A DNA stretch of 64,000 nt. Origin: Blastocatellia bacterium. GTDB lineage: Bacteria; Acidobacteriota; Blastocatellia; Pyrinomonadales; Pyrinomonadaceae. This document shows, piece after piece, positions 1-6,500 of the stretch. The stretch's first letter is position 1, and each line of letters opens with the position of its first letter. Where the stretch lies: positions 1 to 64,000 of the forward strand of contig PMSM01000014.1 of assembly GCA_003168335.1 (NCBI GenBank). Direction: 5' to 3'. The translations under genes and the position numbers were made by a program. The notes beneath the pieces were generated by a model that was not told the DNA's origin, made no database searches, and was given only the letters and a program-made list of their open reading frames with translations.

Positions 1-23
1 CCGCGTCAACTCAACCGTTCGGC
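1..23 (+). other. attC site, right half only (L' and R')
   Basis: The window opens inside an attC. An L' arm (CCGCGTCAAC, 1-10) and an R' (GTTCGGC, 17-23) are seen with the same 6-base spacing as in the complete sites at 2429-2531 and 3047-3148. Recombination would occur between G17 and T18, so the first full cassette starts at 18. Confidence 0.8.
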
Positions 24-47
24 GCTTCTCTGAGCGAAGTATTAAAG

Positions 48-386
48 ATGAAGTACACCTTACAAAAAGGAGTGGACCTCAAACAACTCAAACGAGTATT
101 ACCCAAACGGTTTCAAGGCCTCGTTGATCCTCGAGTGGCGAACAGGGGAAAGGGGACGGTAATCATTTTTGGGGGCGAAAACGTCATTCGTTCGCAACAG
201 GTTCAGCCTATTCTCAAAGAATTGCCTGACAACGAAGTTGTGCTAGCGTACGCCTACAATCTCACGGCAGAATCCAAGGACCTCCTCCGGGCCCGAGGAG
301 TCCAGATTTACACGGAGAACGATTGGCACTGGACGGACGGAAGCTATACGGACATTAGAAATCATCGAAGCGACCGGAAATTGTGA
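48..386 (+). CDS. Cassette 1: small protein of unknown function
   Basis: A 112-residue soluble protein with no signal peptide or membrane segment. Its start lies 30 bases after the cassette boundary and its stop lies three bases before the R'' of the next attC, the usual tight fit of a cassette gene. The middle (about residues 35-75) alternates short hydrophobic strands with GG and charged turns (VIIFGG, EVVLAYAYNL), which suggests a compact alpha/beta fold. The C-terminus is polar and Arg/His-rich. I do not recognise the family; orphan proteins are normal cargo in cassette arrays. Confidence 0.7.
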   Translation: MKYTLQKGVDLKQLKRVLPKRFQGLVDPRVANRGKGTVIIFGGENVIRSQQVQPILKELPDNEVVLAYAYNLTAESKDLLRARGVQIYTENDWHWTDGSYTDIRNHRSDRKL

Positions 387-388
387 AC

Positions 389-485
389 GCGCCGAACAAA
401 TCGTTGGACCGGAGCGGCGGTTGCGCGTTTTGCATCATCATTGGTCCGGCGAAACTTGAATGAAGTCGCGCCGCCCGGTCAACCG
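389..485 (+). other. attC of cassette 1, interrupted by an IS
   Basis: R'' is GCGCCGAAC (389-397), the exact reverse complement of the cassette's first bases (17-25). L'' (GTTGGACCGGAGCGGCGG, 403-420) pairs with L' (CGCCGCCCGGTCAACCG, 469-485) with unpaired G and A bases, as in functional attC hairpins. The expected R' should follow within six bases but appears only at 2008, after the insertion sequence. Confidence 0.85.
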
Positions 486-1931
486 CTATGTGAATGTCAA
501 TAGGTGCGAGCGAGATAGGTTGGTGTTTTGCTTTCTGTTTTGTTCATAGTAGTAAAGGCTGTGGGAAACTCGGAGCGTTTTTAGCGCAGAGTTTTCCATA
601 GCCCAGTTCGTCTGAGCTGCAATTTCCTCAACCAGCAAGAGAGACTGACTGCTATTCGTGGCCCGACTCAATGGTCGGCGCACTCTCGTGGATGCGGCCC
701 TCTTGAGGGCGATCCCGAAGGCCCGGGTCCTCTGTCTCAAAAACGAATCTTCCAGTCCGGTGTTATCGGGACTGTTCGTTCTGTTAGAGGTCGAGGCGTT
801 CGCCTCCAAGTAAAAGGGGCCGGCGGTCTCCTCTGTGGTTAAAGGAGCTGTAGAAACTTCTCGTAAAACAAATGGCCGTTGCTCTTTCAAGACGGCATAG
901 ATACGCGTCGTCAACTTACGAGTCACGGCCACTATGGCTTTGCGGGCCGCGACTTTCTTTGCATGACGCTGATAGACGCGGTCATAGAACTCGCGCAGTT
1001 CCGGGTCTTTTCTGATCGTGACCCAGGCGCTTTGAATCAACTTGTTGCGCAGCCGACTGTCACCGGCGCGCGTGATCTCACCGCGATTCTGTTTGTCGCC
1101 GGTCGAGTGTTCGCTCGAGACCAGCCCGAGAAAGCCGGCAATCTGTCGCACATTGGTGATCAGCGATGGACCACCCAGGCGAGCCACCAGGTGCGTGGCA
1201 ACGATCTCGCCGATGCCGGGCAGGCTCTTAAGCCAGGCAATGGACTGCCGCAGTTCCGCATCCTTTTTACAGTAATGACGAATCTGCTTTTGCGTGGCCG
1301 CGGCGGCGTTGAAGTTGAAATGCAGCGTCCCAATCAGCTGGTCCAACTTAAAGCGCACCGCTTCAGAACAAGGCAACGCCAGCAACTCATCCAGTACTCG
1401 TTGAGACCACTGCTTCTCTTTCCCCTCGTCTGAGGGGAACACTATTCCTTCATAGAGCAGCAGCGCCTTGATGCGACATTTGGTCGCCGTCAACTGCTTG
1501 ACCTGGCTGTCGCGCAGTTGCACCAGGTGACGTAGCTCGCGATACTTTGGCGCTGGCACATGAATGCTGCGTAGTTGACCACCGCGCAGATTCTCAGAGA
1601 GTTTCCTGGCATCGAGTCGATTAGTCTTCACTCGTGCTCCCGGAGCCGTCGGCACCATCGGCGGCGCCACTACTAAGCAAGGATGGCCCGCGGCCACCAA
1701 CTCATCATAGAGTCCGAAGCCCGTGGGCCCGGCTTCATAAACGAACGCCAGTCGCTGACCCGGAAATCGCTTCCGTACATAGTTCAGCAACTGCGCCGCA
1801 CTATAAGGTAGACGCAGCGATTGCATCAATTGCTGGTGATCGGTAAAAATCACTGCCATGCTCTTTTTGTCGACCTCGAGCCCGGCAAACACATCGTAGT
1901 TGCGTGGTATAAACTGAGTTTGAACTGTCAT
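486..1931 (-). CDS. IS110-family transposase (DEDD recombinase)
   Basis: The N-terminal RuvC-like DEDD domain begins with GLEVDKKSMAV (Asp), continues with YEAGPTGFGLYDEL (Glu) and has TNRLDARKLSENL (paired Asp). The C-terminal Transposase_20 region shows LPGIGE and then SSEHSTG with the presumed nucleophilic Ser, then GEITRAGDSRLRNKL. The ATG at 1931 is chosen because GAGGAG precedes it at normal spacing; an in-frame upstream start would run across the inverted repeat. Family proteins usually end near the position corresponding to about 855 here. This frame stays open for roughly 120 more residues and stops exactly at the element's edge, so the tail may be incidental translation of the non-coding end. 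Confidence 0.9.
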   Translation of the reverse strand: MTVQTQFIPRNYDVFAGLEVDKKSMAVIFTDHQQLMQSLRLPYSAAQLLNYVRKRFPGQRLAFVYEAGPTGFGLYDELVAAGHPCLVVAPPMVPTAPGARVKTNRLDARKLSENLRGGQLRSIHVPAPKYRELRHLVQLRDSQVKQLTATKCRIKALLLYEGIVFPSDEGKEKQWSQRVLDELLALPCSEAVRFKLDQLIGTLHFNFNAAAATQKQIRHYCKKDAELRQSIAWLKSLPGIGEIVATHLVARLGGPSLITNVRQIAGFLGLVSSEHSTGDKQNRGEITRAGDSRLRNKLIQSAWVTIRKDPELREFYDRVYQRHAKKVAARKAIVAVTRKLTTRIYAVLKEQRPFVLREVSTAPLTTEETAGPFYLEANASTSNRTNSPDNTGLEDSFLRQRTRAFGIALKRAASTRVRRPLSRATNSSQSLLLVEEIAAQTNWAMENSALKTLRVSHSLYYYEQNRKQNTNLSRSHLLTFT

Positions 1932-2007
1932 CGTCGCTTCTCCTCGAACAGGCTGCTCGCAGCTCATTCTAGACAACCGACCTGACATTCAACATACATG
2001 TCTCCAT
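486..2007 (-). mobile_element. IS110-family (IS1111-type) insertion sequence inside attC
   Basis: About 1.5 kb separates the L' arm (ending 485) from the R' (GTTATCC, 2008) of one attC. A nine-base inverted repeat, TGAATGTCA at 491-499 and TGACATTCA at 1983-1991, lies a few bases inside both ends. Subterminal rather than terminal inverted repeats are typical of the IS1111 branch of IS110, and a subgroup of IS1111 elements is known to target attC sites. No flanking target duplication is evident, as expected for the family. The exact end bases are uncertain by several nucleotides. Confidence 0.8.
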
Positions 2008-2014
2008 CGTTATC
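2008..2014 (+). other. R' core of the interrupted attC; start of cassette 2
   Basis: GTTATCC followed by GGC matches, as reverse complement, the R'' of cassette 2's own attC (GCCGGATAAC, 2429-2438). This identifies the boundary on the far side of the insertion sequence. Confidence 0.8.
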
Positions 2015-2024
2015 CGGCTGACCG

Positions 2025-2420
2025 ATGTTAACTAAACTAACAGTTGGGTTGCTGATGCTCGCTTGCACTGTGGTGGCGCAATCGCCGACCGCACGAACCC
2101 CGAGTTCCTGTCGCGCCCGTTCGGACTTGGTCGGCAAATGTTTTGTCGTGCATGGACGGCTATCGGTTTACAATGGCACACCGAGCATTCGGTTGTGGCC
2201 CGTTGGCAGTAAGCGGTTGCTCGGCGTCCTCGACCCAGAAGATATCTCGGTTGTGCCTAGCCGAAATACGATTCCCGCATCTATCGAAAGCAAACTCGAT
2301 TTCGACAAAGATGTGTTTGGAGACTTTCTGGTTTGTCCAATTGATCGATCGCGACCCGGCAGAATGCAAACGGTTTGTATCGCTTCTGGCAAAAACCTGT
2401 TCGTTCGTACGCATAAATAA
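2025..2420 (+). CDS. Cassette 2: secreted protein of unknown function
   Basis: A 131-residue protein whose first 19 residues form a signal peptide (hydrophobic LTVGLLMLACTVV, then an AQS cleavage region). The mature part is small and strand-rich with four Cys residues (C29, C38, C104, C117 approximately), which could form disulfides after export. The start is 17 bases into the cassette and the stop lies just before the attC R''. No family was recognised. Being directly downstream of the IS, it may have lost transcription from an upstream integron promoter. Confidence 0.75.
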   Translation: MLTKLTVGLLMLACTVVAQSPTARTPSSCRARSDLVGKCFVVHGRLSVYNGTPSIRLWPVGSKRLLGVLDPEDISVVPSRNTIPASIESKLDFDKDVFGDFLVCPIDRSRPGRMQTVCIASGKNLFVRTHK

Positions 2421-2428
2421 TGTCGTGC

Positions 2429-2531
2429 GCCGGATAACAAATCGTTGGACGCGAGCGGAATCAGCGGGCTTGTCATCGACAACTTGTCCGTCACGTGGTT
2501 GTCTCCCGCCGCGTCAACTCAGACGTTCGGC
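2429..2531 (+). other. attC site of cassette 2
   Basis: R'' GCCGGATAAC (2429-2438), L'' GTTGGACGCGAGCGG, and L' CCGCCGCGTCAAC followed by R' GTTCGGC (2525-2531). The arms pair with one unpaired G (GTTGGACGCG against CGCGTCAAC). The central part is nearly identical to the attC at 3047-3148, while the R'' differs because it tracks the cassette start. Confidence 0.9.
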
Positions 2532-2546
2532 GGCTCTTGAACATCT

Positions 2547-3029
2547 ATGTCAATAATTTCCGCACTCCTGATCGCATTTGCAATTTGCGTCATATCCGCG
2601 ATGTTGGAGGGATTGTTCGCGGGGAAGGGCGTGAAAGCCTTCATCGCAAATCTACGCACCCCATCTTATGCCCCGCCGTTTTGGGTGTGGATTATTATCG
2701 GTGTGTTCTACTACATCATCTCTTTCCTTATCAGCTATCAAGTTCTTAGACATAGCGGCGACAGCTTTTTGAAAGCCGTATCTTTGGCGCTCCTTTTGGC
2801 GATGATGGGTATAAATGCGGTTTGGAATTATGTGTTCTTCCGGGCTCACAATTTGTTTCTTAGTTTCTTTGCATTCATTCCATATCCACTGCTTGCCATT
2901 GGTTTATTTGCTTGCCTGCTCCAATTTGAGCCGCTTGCCGCGTGGATGTTTCTGCCTTATCTCGCATATTTGAATTATGCCGCTTTTATCTGTTACAAAT
3001 TTTGGAAGCTGAATGAGAACCCGGGTTGA
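2547..3029 (+). CDS. Cassette 3: TspO/MBR-family membrane protein
   Basis: A 160-residue protein with five predicted membrane helices (about residues 3-22, 44-66, 80-97, 104-124, 128-149). Family features are the loop after helix 1 with PSYAPPFWVW, the MGINAVWNYVFF stretch, and a last helix with LPYLAYLNYAAFICYKFWKLN. TspO proteins bind porphyrins and related ligands and act in stress responses in bacteria. The usual Trp content is partly replaced by Tyr and Phe, so it is a divergent member. It starts 21 bases into its cassette. A TspO-like cargo in an integron is unusual. Confidence 0.75.
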   Translation: MSIISALLIAFAICVISAMLEGLFAGKGVKAFIANLRTPSYAPPFWVWIIIGVFYYIISFLISYQVLRHSGDSFLKAVSLALLLAMMGINAVWNYVFFRAHNLFLSFFAFIPYPLLAIGLFACLLQFEPLAAWMFLPYLAYLNYAAFICYKFWKLNENPG

Positions 3030-3046
3030 AGTTTTATCCCCAGCCG

Positions 3047-3148
3047 CCGCCGAACAAATCGTTGGACGCGAGCGGAACCAGCGGGCTTGTCATCGACAAC
3101 TTGTCCGTCACGTGGTTGTCGCCCGCCGCGTCAACTCGGACGTTCGGC
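3047..3148 (+). other. attC site of cassette 3
   Basis: R'' CCGCCGAAC (3047-3055) is the reverse complement of the cassette 3 start (2525-2533). L'' and L' are the same as in the 2429-2531 site, and R' is GTTCGGC (3142-3148). Near-identity of the two sites over about 90 bases indicates cassettes drawn from the same resident pool. Confidence 0.9.
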
Positions 3149-3201
3149 GCTTGTTCGTAGTTTAGTAAGATAGTCACGCATATAATTCACTTGGAGGACT
3201 C

Positions 3202-3399
3202 ATGAATCGTTATCGTATTTTGGGTGCAATAGCTCTTATTTGGGGTGGCGCTTTGCTTCTCTCTCGCTTACTTGGATTCAGCCGAATTGAAGGCAGTGGC
3301 GCGTATGGCGCCGGACAATATCTGGGGCTAATATTTGGCGGACTATTATTTATTGCGGGTTTGTATGCAGTTATCAAAGGCGGGAGAAAGAAGTCTTGA
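3202..3399 (+). CDS. Cassette 4: small two-helix membrane protein
   Basis: A 65-residue protein with two hydrophobic helices (about residues 5-24 and 40-59) joined by a polar Gly-rich turn, and a basic tail KGGRKKS that should stay in the cytoplasm. A clear TTGGAGGA ribosome site lies just upstream of the ATG. No family assignment. It is short, but its place in the middle of a cassette with both boundaries intact supports it as the real cargo. Confidence 0.75.
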   Translation: MNRYRILGAIALIWGGALLLSRLLGFSRIEGSGAYGAGQYLGLIFGGLLFIAGLYAVIKGGRKKS

Positions 3400-3421
3400 C
3401 TGCGCTGTCTCCTTTCATGCC

Positions 3422-3530
3422 GCGCCCAACAAGTCATTGCAGGTGAGCCGCGATTGATCGTCTCTCAAGTTCAAAGATCAAATCCCGCCTAAAGGCTGCT
3501 CGCGCGGCCACCTGAATTCCATCGTTAGAT
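3422..3530 (+). other. attC site of cassette 4 (different arm type)
   Basis: R'' GCGCCCAAC (3422-3430) matches the cassette start (3142-3150) with one mismatch. L'' TTGCAGGTGAGCCGCG pairs with L' CGCGCGGCCACCTGAA with unpaired G and A bases, and R' is GTTAGAT (3524-3530). The arms differ from those at 2429 and 3047 but resemble the next site at 4282, so the array mixes at least two attC lineages. Confidence 0.85.
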
Positions 3531-3639
3531 AACATCAGGTTGAATAGTTGCCGCATCGAAACGCTTGACCCGATCTTAATATCGGCGTACAAGTGCCTTG
3601 CTTCAAACTCGCCGGCTTTCAGAATAGAAAGGAACGTTA

Positions 3640-4194
3640 ATGAGACATGTGTTAGTAGCGGCGACGCTTATGATCGCCCTCTCAAGTTTGGCTTTGGCGG
3701 ACGATTTTCGTCCAATCTTTCATCCTCCGACCATCAGCATTGTAGAGGCCTTAGAGCAAGACCCAGACAATTTCAGTACCCTCATAGGCCTACTTAGGAA
3801 GGCTGATCTCAAAGAGTTGCGTGACGCTACAGCGTCGTACACGATATTGGCTCCCACGAATGGTGCGTTTGCTAAACTCTCTCCTGAGTACGTCACCAAG
3901 TTGACGAATGACCCGGCGAAGCTGCGTCAATTCCTACTTACACATCTGCTGTCCGGCAAGGTCATGTTCAGGCAAATGTTTGCGCCGGACAAAGCCGGGG
4001 TTGCGAAGAAGAATGTAACTGAGTCACTCACAACTGCCGATGGCGGTCTGGCATATTTTGTATGTAATGAGCATCCTGTTGACCCCGCGAATGAACACCA
4101 TCCCCTTATTAACAAGAAGGCGCGTGTCCTCAAGGGCGACATAGAAGGGAAATATTCCGTCATCCACGTGATTGATACAGTGCTTGTACCCTGA
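3640..4194 (+). CDS. Cassette 5: secreted fasciclin (FAS1) domain protein
   Basis: A 184-residue protein with an N-terminal signal peptide (MRHVLVAATLMIALSSLALA, cleaved near ADD) and a single FAS1 domain. The H1 motif is YTILAPTNGAFAKL (about residues 68-81), the segment around residue 107 gives LRQFLLTHLLSGKV, and the H2-like end is YSVIHVIDTVLVP. FAS1 domains mediate adhesion outside the cell or in the periplasm. Full family length, so it looks intact. The gene sits about 115 bases into its cassette, further than its neighbours; no promoter was assigned there. Confidence 0.85.
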   Translation: MRHVLVAATLMIALSSLALADDFRPIFHPPTISIVEALEQDPDNFSTLIGLLRKADLKELRDATASYTILAPTNGAFAKLSPEYVTKLTNDPAKLRQFLLTHLLSGKVMFRQMFAPDKAGVAKKNVTESLTTADGGLAYFVCNEHPVDPANEHHPLINKKARVLKGDIEGKYSVIHVIDTVLVP

Positions 4195-4281
4195 AAGCTC
4201 AACCCTCAATCGGTGAGGGGGAGGGTTGTCAGAAATAGCGCACAAGGATCGGTCTCGGGTATTGAGTGGGCACCCCACGAT

Positions 4282-4392
4282 GTTATCTAACACGTCGTTG
4301 CAGGTGGGCGCGGGATAGCACCTTTCTCAACTAGCTCTGTTCGGCGTAGATTGCGTGTCACCACCCGCGCCACCTGCACTCAATCGTTCGGG
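4282..4392 (+). other. attC site of cassette 5
   Basis: R'' GTTATCTAAC (4282-4291) is a ten-base perfect reverse complement of the cassette 5 start GTTAGATAAC (3524-3533). L'' TGCAGGTGGGCGCGGG pairs with L' CCCGCGCCACCTGCA leaving one unpaired G. R' is GTTCGGG (4386-4392). Confidence 0.9.
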
Positions 4393-4438
4393 TCCGGCGG
4401 TGTTTGCTTCCAGTTCTCGCCGGGCGTTTGGGCCAACG

Positions 4439-5296
4439 ATGAAGAAACAATCGCTACTCTTCCGCCTGCTCCTCTTCTATGGCAGCCGGGTGCCGTACCA
4501 TCGCGGCAAGGGCTGGCTCATCGAGCGCTGGCTGCGTTTCTTCAATCTGCACGTGGACGAGGAATTCGATATTGTGCGTGAAGGGCTTCGCTGGCGCCTG
4601 AACCCTGCGGATTTTGTCCACGCAGATGTTTTCTGGCTCGGTCGCAAGGACTACTATGACGTCTACCATCTCCAACGGATGCTTAAACCAGGCGATGTGT
4701 GTTTTGATGTCGGCGCGAATTTCGGATACTACTCGGTGGTGCTGGCATCTCGGCTCAAGAAGAAATGCGTGATTCACGCCTTTGAACCAAACCCGCCCAC
4801 GTTGGCGCGGTTGCGGCACCACGTGGCGATTAACGGCCTCGATGATGTGGTGCATGTCCACGACATCGCTTTGTCGGATCAGGAGGGCACGGCGGCCCTG
4901 GCCACGAAGGAGGGCAACTCCGGCGGAACCCACATCGTGGCCTCAGACGCGACGTCCACGCTCGTGCGACTCAGCACGCTCGACGCCTTTTGCGACGAGC
5001 AGCGGCTCACGCGCCTCGATGCCGTCAAGATCGACGTCGAAGGATTTGAAGAGCGGGTCCTGCTCGGCGGCCAGCGGACCCTCAAGCGCTGGCGGCCCGT
5101 TCTGCTCCTCGAACTGGAGCCGGCGCGGCTTCGTGACAAGCAAACGTCGGTCGAACGCGTTGTAGTCCTGCTGCAAGAGCTGGGTTATGCGTTGTTCGTT
5201 AGCCGCCGGCGAACTCTGGAACCTTTGCGTCATCTGCCGGAAGGCGACGATGCGCAAATGAATGTGTTCTGCTTGCCCCAGCCGGGCGTTATTTGA
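4439..5296 (+). CDS. Cassette 6: FkbM-family SAM-dependent methyltransferase
   Basis: A class I methyltransferase of the FkbM type, which usually O-methylates sugars or polyketide-like products. Motif I is CFDVGANFGYYSVVL, the acidic ribose-binding strand is IHAFEPNP, and the C-terminal family block is LDAVKIDVEGFEERVLLGG. About 285 residues, near family length. The reading frame is open further upstream to 4355, but that stretch lies across the attC. The ATG at 4439 is inside the cassette (boundary 4386) and starts MKKQSLLFR, so it is preferred. Glycan modification is a plausible role, but no glycan genes adjoin it here. Confidence 0.85.
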   Translation: MKKQSLLFRLLLFYGSRVPYHRGKGWLIERWLRFFNLHVDEEFDIVREGLRWRLNPADFVHADVFWLGRKDYYDVYHLQRMLKPGDVCFDVGANFGYYSVVLASRLKKKCVIHAFEPNPPTLARLRHHVAINGLDDVVHVHDIALSDQEGTAALATKEGNSGGTHIVASDATSTLVRLSTLDAFCDEQRLTRLDAVKIDVEGFEERVLLGGQRTLKRWRPVLLLELEPARLRDKQTSVERVVVLLQELGYALFVSRRRTLEPLRHLPEGDDAQMNVFCLPQPGVI

Positions 5297-5366
5297 AATG
5301 GCGACAGTTTGGATCTTCGAGCCGAGCCGTCCGCTCAGCGGACCGGCCACGCGATTGACATCTCCT

Positions 5367-5419
5367 CGGACCGGAACGCCATCCCCGCGTGAGCCGGCTG
5401 CTCAGCTCGGTCGTTAGGA
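5367..5419 (+). other. Probable short attC of cassette 6
   Basis: CGGACCGGAAC (5367-5377) is the reverse complement of the cassette 6 start GTTCGGGTCCG (4386-4396) with one mismatch. A TGAGC/GCTCA hairpin follows, and R' is GTTAGGA (5413-5419). It is only about 53 bases long, and the L arms are weaker than in the upstream sites, so the left boundary is tentative. Confidence 0.5.
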
Positions 5420-5430
5420 GGCCGCTAATT

Positions 5431-6345
5431 TTGGACGTAGTAACCGGCGCTTTTGGATACATCGGAAAATACATCACGAAAGCTCTGCTCGAGCGCGGAA
5501 GAGACGTGCGCACCATCACAACTCACCCGACCAAGCCGAATTCTTTTGGAACCGCCGTCAAAGCGTTCTCTTACAATTTCAACAACCCGGATCAATTGAC
5601 TCGGACGCTGGACGGGGCAGAATCGCTATATAACACCTATTGGGTCCGATTCCCCTTCGATGGTCAGACCTACGAATCGGCTCTTGCCAACACACAGACA
5701 CTCTTTCAATGTGCGAAACGAGCGGGTGTAAAGAGAATCGTGCACATCGGCGTTACCCAAGCTTCCGTCAATTCTGATTTGCCCTATTACAGCGGCAAGG
5801 CACTCCAGGAATCAATCTTGAGCGAATCGGGGATTCCTTTTTCCATCGTTCGGCCCACGCTGGTGTTTGGACAAGAAGATATCCTGGTTAACAACATTGC
5901 GTGGTTAATTCGAACAAGTCCGATATTTCCAATCTTCGGATCCGGGCTTTACCGAGTGCAACCGGTGTTTGTGGAAGATTTGGCGGAGATCGCTGTCCAC
6001 CAATCGACGAGCTCGCCGGGAGCCATAGTAGACGCGATTGGGCCGGAAACATTTACGTTTCAAGAGTTAGTAACATTAATTGCCGACAAGATAGGCAAGA
6101 AACCAAGAATCGTGAAGGTTCCTCCGGCTGTCGGTATTCTTTGTGGTCAGATCCTCGGACTATTTCTCAGTGATATTCTTCTCACTCGAAATGAATTGAA
6201 GGGTCTGATGGACGAGTTATTAACCTCACGTGAACTCCCCAACGCGACCACAAAGTTTTCAGATTGGTTGGAGAAAAATAAATCCACGGTTGGGAGCCGT
6301 TACTCATCGGAGATTGCCCGGCATTTCCGTTGGTCGGCCTCCTAA
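5431..6345 (+). CDS. Cassette 7: NmrA/SDR-like NAD(P)-binding protein
   Basis: An atypical short-chain dehydrogenase. The N-terminal Rossmann motif is TGAFGYIGKYITKAL. The middle has IVHIGVTQAS and YYSGKALQESIL (YxxxK-like Tyr and Lys), then SIVRPTLVFG, as in NDUFA9/NmrA-type proteins that bind NAD(P) and often act as regulators or epimerase-like enzymes. About 304 residues. The frame runs upstream to a GTG at 5389, across the attC. A TTG at 5431 is preferred because AGGAGG (5416-5421) lies nine bases before it and it is inside the cassette. The stop codon overlaps the R'' of the next attC. Confidence 0.8.
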   Translation: MDVVTGAFGYIGKYITKALLERGRDVRTITTHPTKPNSFGTAVKAFSYNFNNPDQLTRTLDGAESLYNTYWVRFPFDGQTYESALANTQTLFQCAKRAGVKRIVHIGVTQASVNSDLPYYSGKALQESILSESGIPFSIVRPTLVFGQEDILVNNIAWLIRTSPIFPIFGSGLYRVQPVFVEDLAEIAVHQSTSSPGAIVDAIGPETFTFQELVTLIADKIGKKPRIVKVPPAVGILCGQILGLFLSDILLTRNELKGLMDELLTSRELPNATTKFSDWLEKNKSTVGSRYSSEIARHFRWSAS

Positions 6346-6395
6346 CTAATCGTCGGATCGTGAGTCACGCTTCGTAATCCGATACATTGTTGGGA
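6336..6395 (+). other. attC of cassette 7 (60-base type)
   Basis: R'' GGCCTCCTAAC (6336-6346) is an eleven-base perfect reverse complement of the cassette 7 start (5413-5423). L'' TCGGAT pairs with L' ATCCGA, and R' is GTTGGGA (6389-6395). It is a short site like the classical 59-base elements, and the stop codon of the cassette gene lies within R''. Confidence 0.8.
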
Positions 6396-6401
6396 AATCT
6401 T

Positions 6402-6482
6402 ATGGCAACAGAGACACCGAAATTCGATCCGCTGAGATATAAACAAGCAACGAAGCAACAATTGCGAACCTTTGACCACTGA
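6402..6482 (+). pseudogene. Cassette 8 remnant: N-terminus of a SAM methyltransferase
   Basis: A 26-codon frame starts 12 bases after the last R' and begins MATETPKFDPLRYKQATK. This resembles the extreme N-terminus of UbiE-like class I methyltransferases (a FDPxRYKxxT start, from family knowledge). It then breaks off at QLRTFDH and a stop. No matching R'' for GTTGGGA was found downstream. It looks like the 5' end of a cassette whose remainder was deleted when the array joined the chromosome at about 6465-6490. Confidence 0.5.
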
Positions 6483-6500
6483 TTACTGGACAACTGGCTT

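Larger units (their letters stand above)
1..6482 (+). mobile_element. Integron gene-cassette array (distal part)
   Basis: Consecutive plus-strand genes are separated by imperfect palindromes with attC architecture: an R'' ending in AAC, an L'' arm, a variable centre, an L' arm carrying an unpaired base, and an R' beginning GTT. In cassette after cassette the R'' is the reverse complement of the bases at that cassette's own start (389-397 with 17-25, 2429-2438 with 2008-2017, 3047-3055 with 2525-2533, 4282-4291 with 3524-3533, 6336-6346 with 5413-5423). That is the signature of a circular cassette opened at G/TT. Genes all point away from the left, so attI and intI should lie left of the window. 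The last cassette (from 6390) is cut short. Confidence 0.9.

Noticed and set aside
879-1433. Plus-strand open frames within the IS element
   Set aside because: They are antisense to the transposase and have no ribosome site or family match.
4355-4438. N-terminal extension of the FkbM methyltransferase
   Set aside because: It crosses the attC arm and R' and contains low-complexity Pro/Ser/Arg codons; the ATG at 4439 is inside the cassette.
5389-5430. N-terminal extension of the NmrA-like protein from GTG
   Set aside because: It lies across the crossover, so it would be different in the free cassette; a ribosome site supports 5431.
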